Part shown: piece after piece, positions 42,894 through 51,644 of the stretch | Layout of the letters: each line of letters opens with the position of its first letter | Position numbering within the stretch: the stretch's first letter is position 1 | Assembly: GCA_963708905.1 (NCBI GenBank) | Contig: CAVPUV010000027.1 | Span: forward strand, 86,630-150,629 | Direction of reading: 5' to 3' | Source of the DNA: SHZL01 sp963708905 | GTDB taxonomy: Bacteria; Pseudomonadota; Gammaproteobacteria; Xanthomonadales; SZUA-36 | DNA length: 64,000 bases | Position numbers and translations under genes: made by a program | Notes under the pieces: model-generated | The model's database searches: none | What the model was told of the DNA's origin: nothing | Seen by the model: the letters and a program-made list of their open reading frames with translations, nothing else

Positions 42894-43802
42894 ATGACCC
42901 ATACCATAAATGCAAGGCTTTACCTGGTTTTGGCCTTCCTGATGCTGGCGGCGCCCTTGCTCACGCTGGCTGCTGATGAACAGCCTGAAGCCATCCCCTA
43001 TGGCAATAATCCGCAAGCCGGCCATTATGCCGATGTCAACGGGATTGCCATGTATTTCGAAACATATGGCAACGGCAAGCCGCTACTGCTGATCCATGGC
43101 AACGGACAAAGTATCGCCGCAATGCATTTCCAGGTCGAGCATTTTGCCCGGAGTTACAAGGTCGTCGTTGCCGACAGTCGCGGGCACGGAAAATCCGGTC
43201 TCGGCACAGATCACCTGACCTATATCCAGATGATGGAAGACTACAACGCCCTGCTGGACCAGTTGAACGTCAGCAAGGCCAATATTATCGGCTGGAGCGA
43301 CGGTGGCATTCTCAGCCTGTTGCTGGCGATCCACCATCCCGACAAGGTCAATAAAATGGCCATCATGGGCGCCAATCTCCGCCCGGACGAAACCGCCGTC
43401 AATGCCTGGACGCACGAATTGCTGGAACCCTTCAGCAAGACGGTCGATGAAATGATCCGCAGCAAGGATACGACAGCGGACTGGCTGCTGAACCGTCAGC
43501 TCCTCGATTTGCTGATGACCCAGCCGGACATTCCGCTCGAAAGCCTGCGCCAGATCGAAGCCCCGGTGCTGGTCATGGCCGGCGACAAGGACATTATCAA
43601 CACCGGGCATACGGTGGAAATATTCGACAACCTGCCTCAGGCGCACCTGGCCATTCTGCCCGGATCGACACATTGGGCGCCGCAAACCGATCCGGCCGGG
43701 TTCAACGCGCTGGTGGAGACGTTTTTTGCCACACCTTACACCCGGCCCGAAAGCCGGGAGATCCTGGCCAGGGAATTAAACCCGCCGCAGAGTGCTGATT
43801 AG
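42894..43802 (+). CDS. Exported alpha/beta hydrolase
   Basis: 302 residues from ATG 42894 (AGGAA about nine bases upstream), with signal peptide YLVLAFLMLAAPLLTLAA. The oxyanion motif LLLIHGNGQS, nucleophile elbow GWSDGG, acid GDKDII and histidine GSTHWAPQ are intact. It lies 34 bases after the dehydrogenase, so both probably act on the same compound, for example ester cleavage releasing an alcohol; this is inference. Confidence 0.9.
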   Translation: MTHTINARLYLVLAFLMLAAPLLTLAADEQPEAIPYGNNPQAGHYADVNGIAMYFETYGNGKPLLLIHGNGQSIAAMHFQVEHFARSYKVVVADSRGHGKSGLGTDHLTYIQMMEDYNALLDQLNVSKANIIGWSDGGILSLLLAIHHPDKVNKMAIMGANLRPDETAVNAWTHELLEPFSKTVDEMIRSKDTTADWLLNRQLLDLLMTQPDIPLESLRQIEAPVLVMAGDKDIINTGHTVEIFDNLPQAHLAILPGSTHWAPQTDPAGFNALVETFFATPYTRPESREILARELNPPQSAD

Positions 43803-43818
43803 CAGTGGAGCAAGACTC

Positions 43819-44448
43819 CTATGACTGGCGGATTGCCGACACGATGAACCGGATCTGCCGGTCCATCGCCGCTTTCATTGCGGGAAACTTCACCGTCTCC
43901 TGCGAAACATATTCGATGAAATGCTGATTGAATATGTAGAAGACGATCAGGGCCGCATCGTTGATATCAATATCAGCCCTGACCTTGCCCGCCCGCTGGT
44001 AGAGTGAAAGCAGGGCAACGAGCTGCCGCATCAACCTGCTTTCCGCATCGCGGGCTAATTCATCCAGTGCGGGTTCTGCCGCCAAGCCCGGGCCCATGAC
44101 GGCGATCAGCATGTGCCTGGGTTGCCAGTGGTCCTGGAATTGCTGGTAAAGTTCTATCAGCGCAAGCACTCCCGCGTCCAGCTCCTCTGGCCCTTGCGCC
44201 AACAGGGCTTCGCCCCGCTCGAACAACAGATCAAAATCGGACCGCAGGATTTCCGCCAGCAGGCTGCCCTTGGTGCCAAAGTAGTTGTATACCGTGGCGA
44301 TACCCACTTCGGCCGTCTGCGCAATCGCATTCATACTGGTTGCGGAGTAGCCCTGCCGGGAGAACAAGGACTTGCCTGCCGCAAGAATGTCCGCCCGGCG
44401 GCGGGTCTTCTGTCGCTCCCTCAGGCTGGATTCAACTTTCATCTCCAA
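43819..44448 (-). CDS. TetR/AcrR family transcriptional regulator
   Basis: 209 residues. The N-terminal helix-turn-helix ILAAGKSLFSRQGYSATSMN, AIAQTAEVGIATVYNYFGTK is typical TetR; the C-terminal ligand domain is of the TetR_C type used for small hydrophobic ligands. It starts 12 bases after the stop of the PLP enzyme gene, on the same strand, and converges on the dehydrogenase/hydrolase genes. It likely controls the PLP gene and perhaps the receptor-dehydrogenase set. Confidence 0.92.
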   Translation of the reverse strand: MEMKVESSLRERQKTRRRADILAAGKSLFSRQGYSATSMNAIAQTAEVGIATVYNYFGTKGSLLAEILRSDFDLLFERGEALLAQGPEELDAGVLALIELYQQFQDHWQPRHMLIAVMGPGLAAEPALDELARDAESRLMRQLVALLSLYQRAGKVRADIDINDAALIVFYIFNQHFIEYVSQETVKFPAMKAAMDRQIRFIVSAIRQS

Positions 44449-44460
44449 GACTTTGTCGAT

Positions 44461-45711
44461 CTAGCTGTAACGGATATCGCCTTTTTTGGCGTCACCCCCG
44501 GCGAGAATCTTCTCGGTCACCTCCCTGAGGTCCGCCAGGAACAGTGCCGCATCTTCGTCCGACAGAGCAGCATCGACACAAATGGTGATGGCCTCGGGAG
44601 CGACCAGTCCGAGCATCAACCAGCCTTTGTCGAGCAGGCCCTGGTACACGGCGGACGTTGGGGCTTTCTCAGAGTGGAAATGCATGGGCATGACGTCCAC
44701 TTGCCACACTTTCAACCCTTCAATGGCGCTCACGCCAGCGGTAAACCGTTTCTTGAGCTCGAGTACGCGCCGGGTCAAGCGCAGGTAGCCTTCTTCACCA
44801 AGATAGTTAAAAACCGCCCAGGCCGCAAAAATGGGGCCCGCTGAGCGGGATCCGGAGAATCCCGCCAACTTGTACAAGCCCAGGTGGGGATCCTCGATGG
44901 CAACGTAGTGGTAATCCTGCAGTGACGCGTCGCGCCAGTAAATGGTGGACGCCGGTTTCTGGCAATAGCCAAACTTGTGCAGGTCAGCGGAAATGGACAT
45001 GACACCGGGATTACGGAAATCCCAGGGGGTTAACTTTTCTCCCAGTTTCTCCAGGAAGGGATTGATGTAACCCCCGATGCAGGCATCGACGTGCATCCAC
45101 AGCCCGGCCTGTGCCGCCACGGCGGCTATCTCTGGTATCGGGTCAATGTTAGCGTAGTGCCAGGATGGCGCGGATGCAGCAACCATGACGGTATTGTCGT
45201 TGATCGCGGCGGCAATGTTGCCAGCGATACCCCTGCCGTTCTTGTCCAGGTCGGTGGTAATCACTTCCATGTCCAGGTAGCGGGCGCCTTTCTCGAACGA
45301 TGGGTGGATGGTATAAGGAGCTACGATGTTGGGTTTTTTCACATGGGGTTTGTGCACCCTGGCCCAGTTCCTCGCCGCATGCATCGCGGAAAAATTACTC
45401 TCGGTGCCGCCACTGGTAAAGTTGCCGGTGGAGGACTCCCGCGGGTGGAGCAAACTGACCCCCATGGAAATCACTTCCTGCTCGATGGTCTGCATGTATG
45501 GCAGATAAAGGGAGAAAAAACCGTTGTCGGACATGAACTTTTCGAAAGCGTATTTTCCCACCTCCTGGACATCTTTGGGACCACGGAAAGCCCGGGCGAA
45601 ATGCGCATAAGGATCGGGCAGTTCCAGCGGGGCGAGATGCGCCTTGATTGCTTCAAAAGTCATGCCGGCCTGTGGCATGGGCTTGGTCAGTCTTGGGTCC
45701 GTCATTTCCAT
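44461..45711 (-). CDS. PLP-dependent group II decarboxylase / sphingosine-1-phosphate lyase-like enzyme
   Basis: 416 residues. PLP-binding features include FTSGGTESNFSAMHAARNWA, the aspartate region WMHVDACIGGY and the lysine motif SISADLHKFGYCQKPAST. The overall pattern (early FFSLYLPYMQTIEQEVISMG, then SGGTESN and SADLHKFG) is nearer sphingosine-phosphate lyase and tyrosine/aspartate-decarboxylase relatives than aminotransferases. The substrate is unknown. The gene precedes the TetR regulator in one operon and its AT-rich promoter region lies at 45712-45914. Confidence 0.88.
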   Translation of the reverse strand: MEMTDPRLTKPMPQAGMTFEAIKAHLAPLELPDPYAHFARAFRGPKDVQEVGKYAFEKFMSDNGFFSLYLPYMQTIEQEVISMGVSLLHPRESSTGNFTSGGTESNFSAMHAARNWARVHKPHVKKPNIVAPYTIHPSFEKGARYLDMEVITTDLDKNGRGIAGNIAAAINDNTVMVAASAPSWHYANIDPIPEIAAVAAQAGLWMHVDACIGGYINPFLEKLGEKLTPWDFRNPGVMSISADLHKFGYCQKPASTIYWRDASLQDYHYVAIEDPHLGLYKLAGFSGSRSAGPIFAAWAVFNYLGEEGYLRLTRRVLELKKRFTAGVSAIEGLKVWQVDVMPMHFHSEKAPTSAVYQGLLDKGWLMLGLVAPEAITICVDAALSDEDAALFLADLREVTEKILAGGDAKKGDIRYS

Positions 45712-45914
45712 GGGAAATCCTCGCGTTGGGGAGTGATGATATTTATATAAAGTGAATCATACCTATAATTTTATAGAAAATGTATAATTACTATAAATTA
45801 AAATCACCTGCCAGCGAGACCCTTGAAACTCGCTTCGATCACCCCTTTTGAGCTCATGTTACAAAAATCTCATATATTATATAAAGCGTCTCCATCCACC
45901 CAACAGAGTGATCC
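45712..45914. promoter_or_regulatory. AT-rich divergent intergenic region (PLP enzyme / P-type ATPase)
   Basis: About 200 bases, much AT-richer than the surroundings, between two divergent starts. It contains several TATA-like stretches (TATAATTTATAGA, TATATTATATAAAG) that could serve as -10 boxes both ways, and a possible operator for the nearby TetR regulator. No single promoter can be picked out. Confidence 0.4.
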
Positions 45915-48425
45915 GTGATTAGATCCTTCCCACGTGAACGCCTGGAGGGAGTGAACAGCAGTGACGGCCTCGCGTCCAGCGAGGCCGATCGCCGTCGCTC
46001 TGTCTACGGCGCGAACGAAATCATCGAGGAAGCACCGGGCGGGTGGCGTGTTCTCGTCCGTGACACCGCCAAAGATCCGATGATCTGGTTTCTCTTCGCC
46101 ACGAGCGTGCTATTTGCCGTGATCAGCCAGTGGAGCGAAACGGCCATCCTGATTCTGGCGATCGCACCCCTGGTTGGGATGGACCTCTATCTCCATCGAC
46201 GGACACAGGCATCCACGGCCGGTTTACGCTCGAGCATAGCCGCATCGGCTTCAGTCATGCGGGACGGAGTGGCTGTTAACCTTGCTGCAAGCGAACTGGT
46301 GCCGGGTGATCTCGTCCTGGTTAAAACGGGTGAATCGTTTCCCGCGGATGGCGTGATCATCGGTGGTGCCGATATACAAGCCGATGAATCAACCCTGACC
46401 GGCGAGTCTTTTCCGGTTCACAAGCAGGCAACGCAAGAGCTGCCGGCAGCATGCGGGGAAAATGGCCTCGATACCACGCATTGGGGCTTTGCCGGGACCA
46501 GGCTGTTGATGGGGGAGGCGCGCCAACGCATCGTCTATACCGGTGCGGAAACGCTCTACGGCGGGATCGTACACTCCGTGGTTTCTGATAAACACGACCG
46601 TACGCCGCTACAACTCGAGATCACAAATATCGTCAAGATACTGCTGGCGGCAGCGGTAGTCCTGTGTGTCATTCTCGCCGGTGTCCGCCTGCAGCAGGGC
46701 TTCGGCATGGTCGATGCCCTGTTGAGCGCCTTGACGCTCGCCATCGCCGCCATTCCCGAGGAATTTCCGCTGGTCTTCACTTTCTTCCTGGGTGTCGGCG
46801 TCTACCGGCTCGCCAAGCGTCGGGCGTTGGTCCGCCGAGCAGTGGTGGTAGAGAATATCGGCCGCATTACCTTCATCTGTTCTGACAAGACAGGCACGAT
46901 CACCGAAGGCAGGTTGCACCTGTCGCATGTTTACCCGGCGGATGGGTACAGCGAAGATGAAGTGCTACGCATCGCCGCATTCGCATCACGCAAGGACAGC
47001 GGCGATCCGCTGGACCTGGCTATACTCGGAGCGGGCAGCCGGGAGAATGTTGTTGCCGGGCGTATTGCGACCTTCCCTTTCACCGAACAAAGGCGCCGTG
47101 AGACATGTGTCGTTGGTGACGGCCCGGGCAAACTCATCGCCGCGTTGAAAGGCGCTCCCGAGACCGTGTTGGCAGCGTGCGAAATGCGCGATCACGACCG
47201 TGAGCGCTGGAAAAAAAAGCTGGATGAGCTTGCTTCCTCCGCGCATAAAGTCATTGCCTCGGCAACACGATCGCTTTCCGCGGCAGACTGGCCGGGTGAC
47301 GAACCGGAGGGAGGCTTCCGCTTTGCCGGCCTGCTGGCCTGCGAAGACCCGGTCCGCCAGGGCGTGCCGGAAGCGGTTCGGGCAGCGACTGCCAGCGGCA
47401 TCCATGTCATCATGGTTACCGGCGACCACCCCGCGACTGCCGCTGCCGTGGCTCGCGAGATTGGAATGGGCGCAGGTCACCCGGTGGTGATCGAAGGCGA
47501 CGCATTCGAGGACCTGGTTGGCGCCAGCGATATCGCGTCCCTGCGCAAAACCGACGTGATAGCCCGGGCCGTTCCGGCGCAAAAATACGCGCTGGTCCGG
47601 GCCCTGCAGTCGGCCGGTGAGATCGTTGCTGTGACCGGCGACGGCGTGAATGACGCACCCGCCCTGCAGGCTGCTGACATTGGCATCGCCATGGGAGAGC
47701 GCGGCACGCGCAGCGCATGCGAGGTCAGTGCAATCGTCCTGCTCGATGACAACTTCAGCACCATTGTCAACGCCATTTCCGAGGGGCGTCAGCTTTTCCG
47801 CAATCTGCAAATGAGTTTCGCCTACCTGTTGATGGTGCATATTCCGCTGGTGATTTCAGCAGCGCTGATCCCCCTGGCGGGCCATCCTCTGCTGTACTTG
47901 CCGATACATATCGTTTGGCTGGAGTTGATTATCCATCCCACGGCACTGCTGGTCTTTCAGGAGTTACCTCCCGATACACCCCTGGCGTGGGTTCGGAACA
48001 AACAGGTCAGGCCCAGGTTTTTCGGCGGCAGCCAGTGGTTCATCATTGCCTGCACAGGCACGGCTATTACCGTCGCCGTGACACTGGGCTATGCCCGCAG
48101 CCTGGGGGCTGGTCATGATGCAGAGCACGCCCGCGCCATGGCCATGCTGGTCCTGATCTTTGCGGGTTTGTTCATTACAGTCATTCTCAGCAGGCTTCGC
48201 AGCCGGACGGCGCGTGTTACCGTGGTGACCTCTCTGATGTCGGCCTTTGTTTTCATTCAAACTCCCTGGTTGAGCGCCTTTCTGCACCTGGCGCCGCTGC
48301 ACTTCGACGACTGGCTGATCGCCGGTGTCGTGGGCATCACGGTGGCCTTGCCTTCAGTATTACTGTGGCGGAGACCGCGCACGGTGCACAATGCGGGCCG
48401 GGATCAGTTGAAGCCATGCATATGA
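45915..48425 (+). CDS. P-type cation-transporting ATPase
   Basis: 836 residues. TGES (162-165), the phosphorylation site DKTGT (324-328), TGDHPATA and TGDGVNDAP are present. The fourth membrane helix reads IPEEFPLVFTFF instead of the PEGLP or PEELP of Ca2+/H+ pumps, so the ion cannot be assigned. There is no N-terminal heavy-metal-binding domain or CPx motif, which argues against a P1B pump. Its TGA overlaps the DsrE ATG (ATGA), so translation is coupled to the sulfur-relay genes. Confidence 0.92.
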   Translation: MIRSFPRERLEGVNSSDGLASSEADRRRSVYGANEIIEEAPGGWRVLVRDTAKDPMIWFLFATSVLFAVISQWSETAILILAIAPLVGMDLYLHRRTQASTAGLRSSIAASASVMRDGVAVNLAASELVPGDLVLVKTGESFPADGVIIGGADIQADESTLTGESFPVHKQATQELPAACGENGLDTTHWGFAGTRLLMGEARQRIVYTGAETLYGGIVHSVVSDKHDRTPLQLEITNIVKILLAAAVVLCVILAGVRLQQGFGMVDALLSALTLAIAAIPEEFPLVFTFFLGVGVYRLAKRRALVRRAVVVENIGRITFICSDKTGTITEGRLHLSHVYPADGYSEDEVLRIAAFASRKDSGDPLDLAILGAGSRENVVAGRIATFPFTEQRRRETCVVGDGPGKLIAALKGAPETVLAACEMRDHDRERWKKKLDELASSAHKVIASATRSLSAADWPGDEPEGGFRFAGLLACEDPVRQGVPEAVRAATASGIHVIMVTGDHPATAAAVAREIGMGAGHPVVIEGDAFEDLVGASDIASLRKTDVIARAVPAQKYALVRALQSAGEIVAVTGDGVNDAPALQAADIGIAMGERGTRSACEVSAIVLLDDNFSTIVNAISEGRQLFRNLQMSFAYLLMVHIPLVISAALIPLAGHPLLYLPIHIVWLELIIHPTALLVFQELPPDTPLAWVRNKQVRPRFFGGSQWFIIACTGTAITVAVTLGYARSLGAGHDAEHARAMAMLVLIFAGLFITVILSRLRSRTARVTVVTSLMSAFVFIQTPWLSAFLHLAPLHFDDWLIAGVVGITVALPSVLLWRRPRTVHNAGRDQLKPCI

Positions 48426-48781
48426 AGTTTGCCATCCTCATCAACGAAGGCCCGTTTACCCACCAGGCCTCGGACAGCGCCTACCACTTTGCCGCGGCTG
48501 TGCTGGCGCGGGGGCACGAGATTTATCGCGTGTTTTTCTACCACGACGGCGTGTACAACGCCAACCGCTGGTCGCAACCCCAGAGCGACGACCGTAACCT
48601 GGTTGCCTTGTGGTCACAGCTGGGCCGGCAACACGGCATCGACCTGGTGGTGTGCGTTGCCGCCGCGCTGCGCCGCGGCATCAAGGATGAAGTCCTGGCG
48701 CCAGGGTTTCGGATTGCCGGGCTGGGCCAGCTGGTTGAAGCGGGCATCAGGGCAGACCGGTTTATCGTGTTTGGTGACTAA
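48422..48781 (+). CDS. tusD: Sulfur-relay subunit DsrE/TusD
   Basis: 119 residues from ATG 48422 (MKFAILINEGPFTHQASDSA). The conserved sulfur-carrying cysteine is Cys78 in IDLVVCVAAALRRGI, the same number as in the described DsrE/TusD. It starts inside the ATPase stop. It should form a heterohexamer with the next two gene products and pass persulfide sulfur to DsrC/TusE. Confidence 0.9.
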   Translation: MKFAILINEGPFTHQASDSAYHFAAAVLARGHEIYRVFFYHDGVYNANRWSQPQSDDRNLVALWSQLGRQHGIDLVVCVAAALRRGIKDEVLAPGFRIAGLGQLVEAGIRADRFIVFGD

Positions 48782-48805
48782 ACGGTACTAGGGAGCAGGG
48801 ACGAA

Positions 48806-49195
48806 ATGCGGCAATATGAGCAGTCTGGCCCCGGGGTGGTAAAGCGCTTCATGTTGGTCAATCGCAGGGCGCCTTACGGCACGATCTACGCCCTGGAATG
48901 CCTTGAAGTGGTGCTGGTTGCCGCTGCCTTCGACCAGCGCGTCAGCATGGTGTTCCTGGATGATGGGGTCTACCAGCTGAAGAAAAACCAGGACACAACA
49001 GGCATCGGCATGAAGAATTTTTCCGCAACCTACCGGGCGCTGCCGGACTACGATGTGGAGAAAATCTACGTCGAAAAGGAGTCGCTGCTGGCGCGCGGCC
49101 TGAGCGCTGAGGATCTCGTAATCCCGGTGGAGGTTGTGGCGGCAGATGATTTGCGTGAAATCATGGCGCAGCAGGATGTGGTCATCAGTTCATGA
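48806..49195 (+). CDS. tusC: Sulfur-relay subunit DsrF/TusC
   Basis: 129 residues. RRAPYGTIYALECLEVVLVA and FDQRVSMVFLDDGVYQLKKN, then the C-terminal YVEKESLLARGLSAEDL, are typical DsrF/TusC. Lies 24 bases after tusD. A later in-frame ATG at 48851 (MLVNRRAPYG) may be the real start. Confidence 0.9.
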   Translation: MRQYEQSGPGVVKRFMLVNRRAPYGTIYALECLEVVLVAAAFDQRVSMVFLDDGVYQLKKNQDTTGIGMKNFSATYRALPDYDVEKIYVEKESLLARGLSAEDLVIPVEVVAADDLREIMAQQDVVISS

Positions 49196-49503
49196 ACACC
49201 ATGCTGCACCTGATCAACAAATCTCCGTTCGAGAGAACCGCACTGGACGGTTGCCTGCGCCTGGCAAAACCCGGCAGTTCGATCCTGCTGCTGGAAGACG
49301 GCGTGTACGCGGCGCCGACACACGCAGCCTGCGCGGGAAAAATCGCCCGCGCAATGGCGGCTTTTTCCTTTTTTGTGCTGGGTCCCGATCTGCTTGCCCG
49401 CGGCCTGCGTGACGCCCCTTTGATCGCGGGCATGACTGTCGTCGATTACGCGGGATTCGTTGATCTGGTGGCGCAACACGAAGCCACGCAATCCTGGTTA
49501 TAG
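49192..49503 (+). CDS. tusB: Sulfur-relay subunit DsrH/TusB
   Basis: 103 residues. MLHLINKSPFERTALDGCLR and SSILLLEDGVYAA are the family core. Cys21 corresponds to the conserved DsrH cysteine (Cys20) that E. coli-type TusB lacks, so the set is closer to DsrEFH of sulfur-oxidising bacteria. Starts within the tusC stop (ATGA overlap). Confidence 0.88.
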   Translation: MNTMLHLINKSPFERTALDGCLRLAKPGSSILLLEDGVYAAPTHAACAGKIARAMAAFSFFVLGPDLLARGLRDAPLIAGMTVVDYAGFVDLVAQHEATQSWL

Positions 49504-49507
49504 TTTC

Positions 49508-49840
49508 ATGGCTTATACCTATAAGGGTGCAGTCATCGACACCGACGAGGCAGGGTATCTCACCGATATCAGCCAGTGGAACCCGGAACTGGCGGTTCTG
49601 ATTGCCAGCAACGAGAACATCGAGATGGGGGACGATCACTGGGAAGTTGTGAATTTCCTGCGCAACTACTACGAGGAATACCAGATTGCCCCGGCAATGC
49701 GGGTTCTGACCAGGGCGATCAGAAAGACTTTGGGGCCCGACAAGGGCAACAGTTTATACCTCTACCAATTATTTCCCGACGGCCCGGCCAAACAGGCCTG
49801 CAAAATTGCCGGTTTGCCGAAACCAACCGGCTGTATTTAA
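49508..49840 (+). CDS. tusE: DsrC/TusE sulfur carrier with both redox cysteines
   Basis: 110 residues from ATG 49508. ISQWNPELAVLIASNENIEM, EVVNFLRNYYEEYQIAPAMR and the C-terminal arm CKIAGLPKPTGCI are diagnostic. Cys98 and penultimate Cys109 are 11 apart, as in true DsrC (CysB and CysA); plain TusE proteins keep only the last one. So the protein can form the internal disulfide/trisulfide used in dissimilatory sulfur metabolism as well as tRNA thiolation chemistry. Five bases after tusB. Confidence 0.9.
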   Translation: MAYTYKGAVIDTDEAGYLTDISQWNPELAVLIASNENIEMGDDHWEVVNFLRNYYEEYQIAPAMRVLTRAIRKTLGPDKGNSLYLYQLFPDGPAKQACKIAGLPKPTGCI

Positions 49841-49852
49841 CACGGAATTGCA

Positions 49853-50917
49853 CTACCACTCAAACTCCTCCGCATCTTCTGACTCATCCTGCCCGAACCG
49901 GCCAGAACTGCCGCCGCCATAAAAGAACTCCACCCTGAGCCGGATGCCGGGATTGGCCTTGAAGCCGAACTCATCCTCGAACGACACTTGCGGGGCAATT
50001 TCGTAATAAAGCCATTCCCGATGGGTTTGCTTGCGGTAGCGTAAGGACAAGGTATATTTGTCCACGTGCGTGTCCGGCTGGGTATGAAATACCGTACTAA
50101 AGTCATATTGCAGGCCGGCGGTCGGAGACAATCGCTGAGACAGGACACTACTGAGCTCTGTGAGAACCCCTTCCTCATCGTCGTTTTCGCCGCGCCAGCG
50201 AACGTGCACGGTCTGGCGAAAATACAGCCGCTCATCGAGAACGTAAAACAGATCCCCGCGGGAACCGATATCCCAATAATTATTGGTCTGCCAGCGAACG
50301 GTCTCGGTCAAGCGGATCAGGGCTCTGTCATTAATGGCGGTTTGATACCGCAACCTCGGCCCGAAAAAGAACGCGAAACCACCAAACTTGAACCCGGCGA
50401 CAATGCTGGTATGCCATTTTTCCGAATCGGACAGAAGAAACTGCAGGCCGGCCATCCGGTTTTGATTTTCTTCATTGGCAAACTCACCGGAGCGAACGTC
50501 ATCTTCATCGGCGCCGGCCAACAGGCTGATCCTGTGCCCCAGATTGGGCAGCTGGATTCGCGCCTGCAGTTTCGTTTTCACCTCCGTGCCTTGCTCATCC
50601 CGGTAGTAGAGCTCCGGGCGCACCCTGAGCTGGTTGTGGGAAGTCTCCGCCCGGTAATTTGAATCGACGAAAAAACCATCAATCCAGCGTGATGCGCGTT
50701 GCACCTGGGTATCCATAAAACGCTTGTGACTATCTAGTTTGCTGTCATCCTGCTGCCCGGCATCGGCATCGGCGGCTGTTTCCGGATCCTGCTCTTCGTT
50801 GACCTGCGGGGTTTCAGCCGCCGGCACCGGTACCGGCAACAGCAGTATCAGCGCAAGCAAAGAACCAAAGCTCACCCACCGGGCTGGTTTTTGCCTCCTG
50901 TCGGACTGAGTTTTCAT
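49853..50917 (-). CDS. Outer-membrane beta-barrel protein of unknown function
   Basis: 354 residues from ATG 50917 with signal peptide (LLALILLLPVPVPAAE), an acidic linker (about 45-70) and alternating amphipathic strands (YRAETSHNQLRVRPELYYRD, HTSIVAGFKFGGFAFFFGPR, YTLSLRYRKQTHREWLYYEI, GIRLRVEFFYGG). The tail after the last strand is unusually acidic (RFGQDESEDAEEFEW). No recognised porin family. It converges on the tusE stop with 12 bases between. Confidence 0.7.
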   Translation of the reverse strand: MKTQSDRRQKPARWVSFGSLLALILLLPVPVPAAETPQVNEEQDPETAADADAGQQDDSKLDSHKRFMDTQVQRASRWIDGFFVDSNYRAETSHNQLRVRPELYYRDEQGTEVKTKLQARIQLPNLGHRISLLAGADEDDVRSGEFANEENQNRMAGLQFLLSDSEKWHTSIVAGFKFGGFAFFFGPRLRYQTAINDRALIRLTETVRWQTNNYWDIGSRGDLFYVLDERLYFRQTVHVRWRGENDDEEGVLTELSSVLSQRLSPTAGLQYDFSTVFHTQPDTHVDKYTLSLRYRKQTHREWLYYEIAPQVSFEDEFGFKANPGIRLRVEFFYGGGSSGRFGQDESEDAEEFEW

Positions 50918-50989
50918 CCTGCAAAAAACGGGATACGTTTTCCCCACCAATAACCAGTCCCTTATTGACCCGGTCCGTCGATTGAATGT

Positions 50990-51499
50990 TCAACTGTCTC
51001 CAAGATAATCGTGTTTGCCGATCACCACACCGTTGTGGCGCAGGATGTTATAGGCAGTCGTCACGTGGAAGTAGAAATTGGGCAAAACGAAATCGGCGAT
51101 GTAGCTGGTGCCGGTGAATTTCACCGTGCGCGGTCCCAGTTTCAATTCAATGGACCGTGCCTCGGCGCCGGCGAAGTCCGCTGGTTTGAAGCCTGACAGA
51201 TAATCGACGGCTTTGCCAATCCGCTGGTGGATGTCGGCAAATGTTGTTTCCTCATCTGGCCAGGCGGGGACGGGTTTGCCTGACAAGCGGGCGGCTGCGC
51301 CTTTTGCTGTATCGGTGGCGACTCGAATCTGAAAAATAAACGGCCGCATGTTCGGATACAGGCGTGCCTGCACCAGTGTGCCTTCATCGATATTGGTATC
51401 CGCGCCGACGTATGCTTCAGCCTTGCTGACGATGGCATCGAGGTTCCTGAGCGAGCGCATCAACGGGGCTATGGTCAGATCGTAAATCAAGTTCGACAT
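50990..51499 (-). CDS. DUF1993 family protein
   Basis: 169 residues from ATG 51499 (MSNLIYDLTIAPLMRSLRNL); AGGAA lies seven bases upstream, so an in-frame ATG at 51505 is less likely. IVSKAEAYVGADTNIDEGTL, ARLYPNMRPFIFQIRVATDT and NFYFHVTTAYNILRHNGVVI match the DinB-like DUF1993 family, whose role is unknown. Confidence 0.9.
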   Translation of the reverse strand: MSNLIYDLTIAPLMRSLRNLDAIVSKAEAYVGADTNIDEGTLVQARLYPNMRPFIFQIRVATDTAKGAAARLSGKPVPAWPDEETTFADIHQRIGKAVDYLSGFKPADFAGAEARSIELKLGPRTVKFTGTSYIADFVLPNFYFHVTTAYNILRHNGVVIGKHDYLGDS

Positions 51500-51644
51500 A
51501 TGCATTCCTTTTCTGTGTGTGGGATACGAAGAATACGCCGCTCAAGACATGCTGCACAGGGGATCGATGCAGCCAGCCTGCATGTTGCGGAAGGCTCTGT
51601 TTTTGATCGCCGAAGAGTTTACCCGCCGAACCCCTCGGCTAGCC

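Noticed and set aside
48422..49840. Plain TusBCDE identity for the sulfur-relay genes
   Set aside because: Presence of the DsrH-type cysteine and the second DsrC cysteine argues for DsrEFH-DsrC type, though gene symbols of the Tus scheme are kept for orientation.
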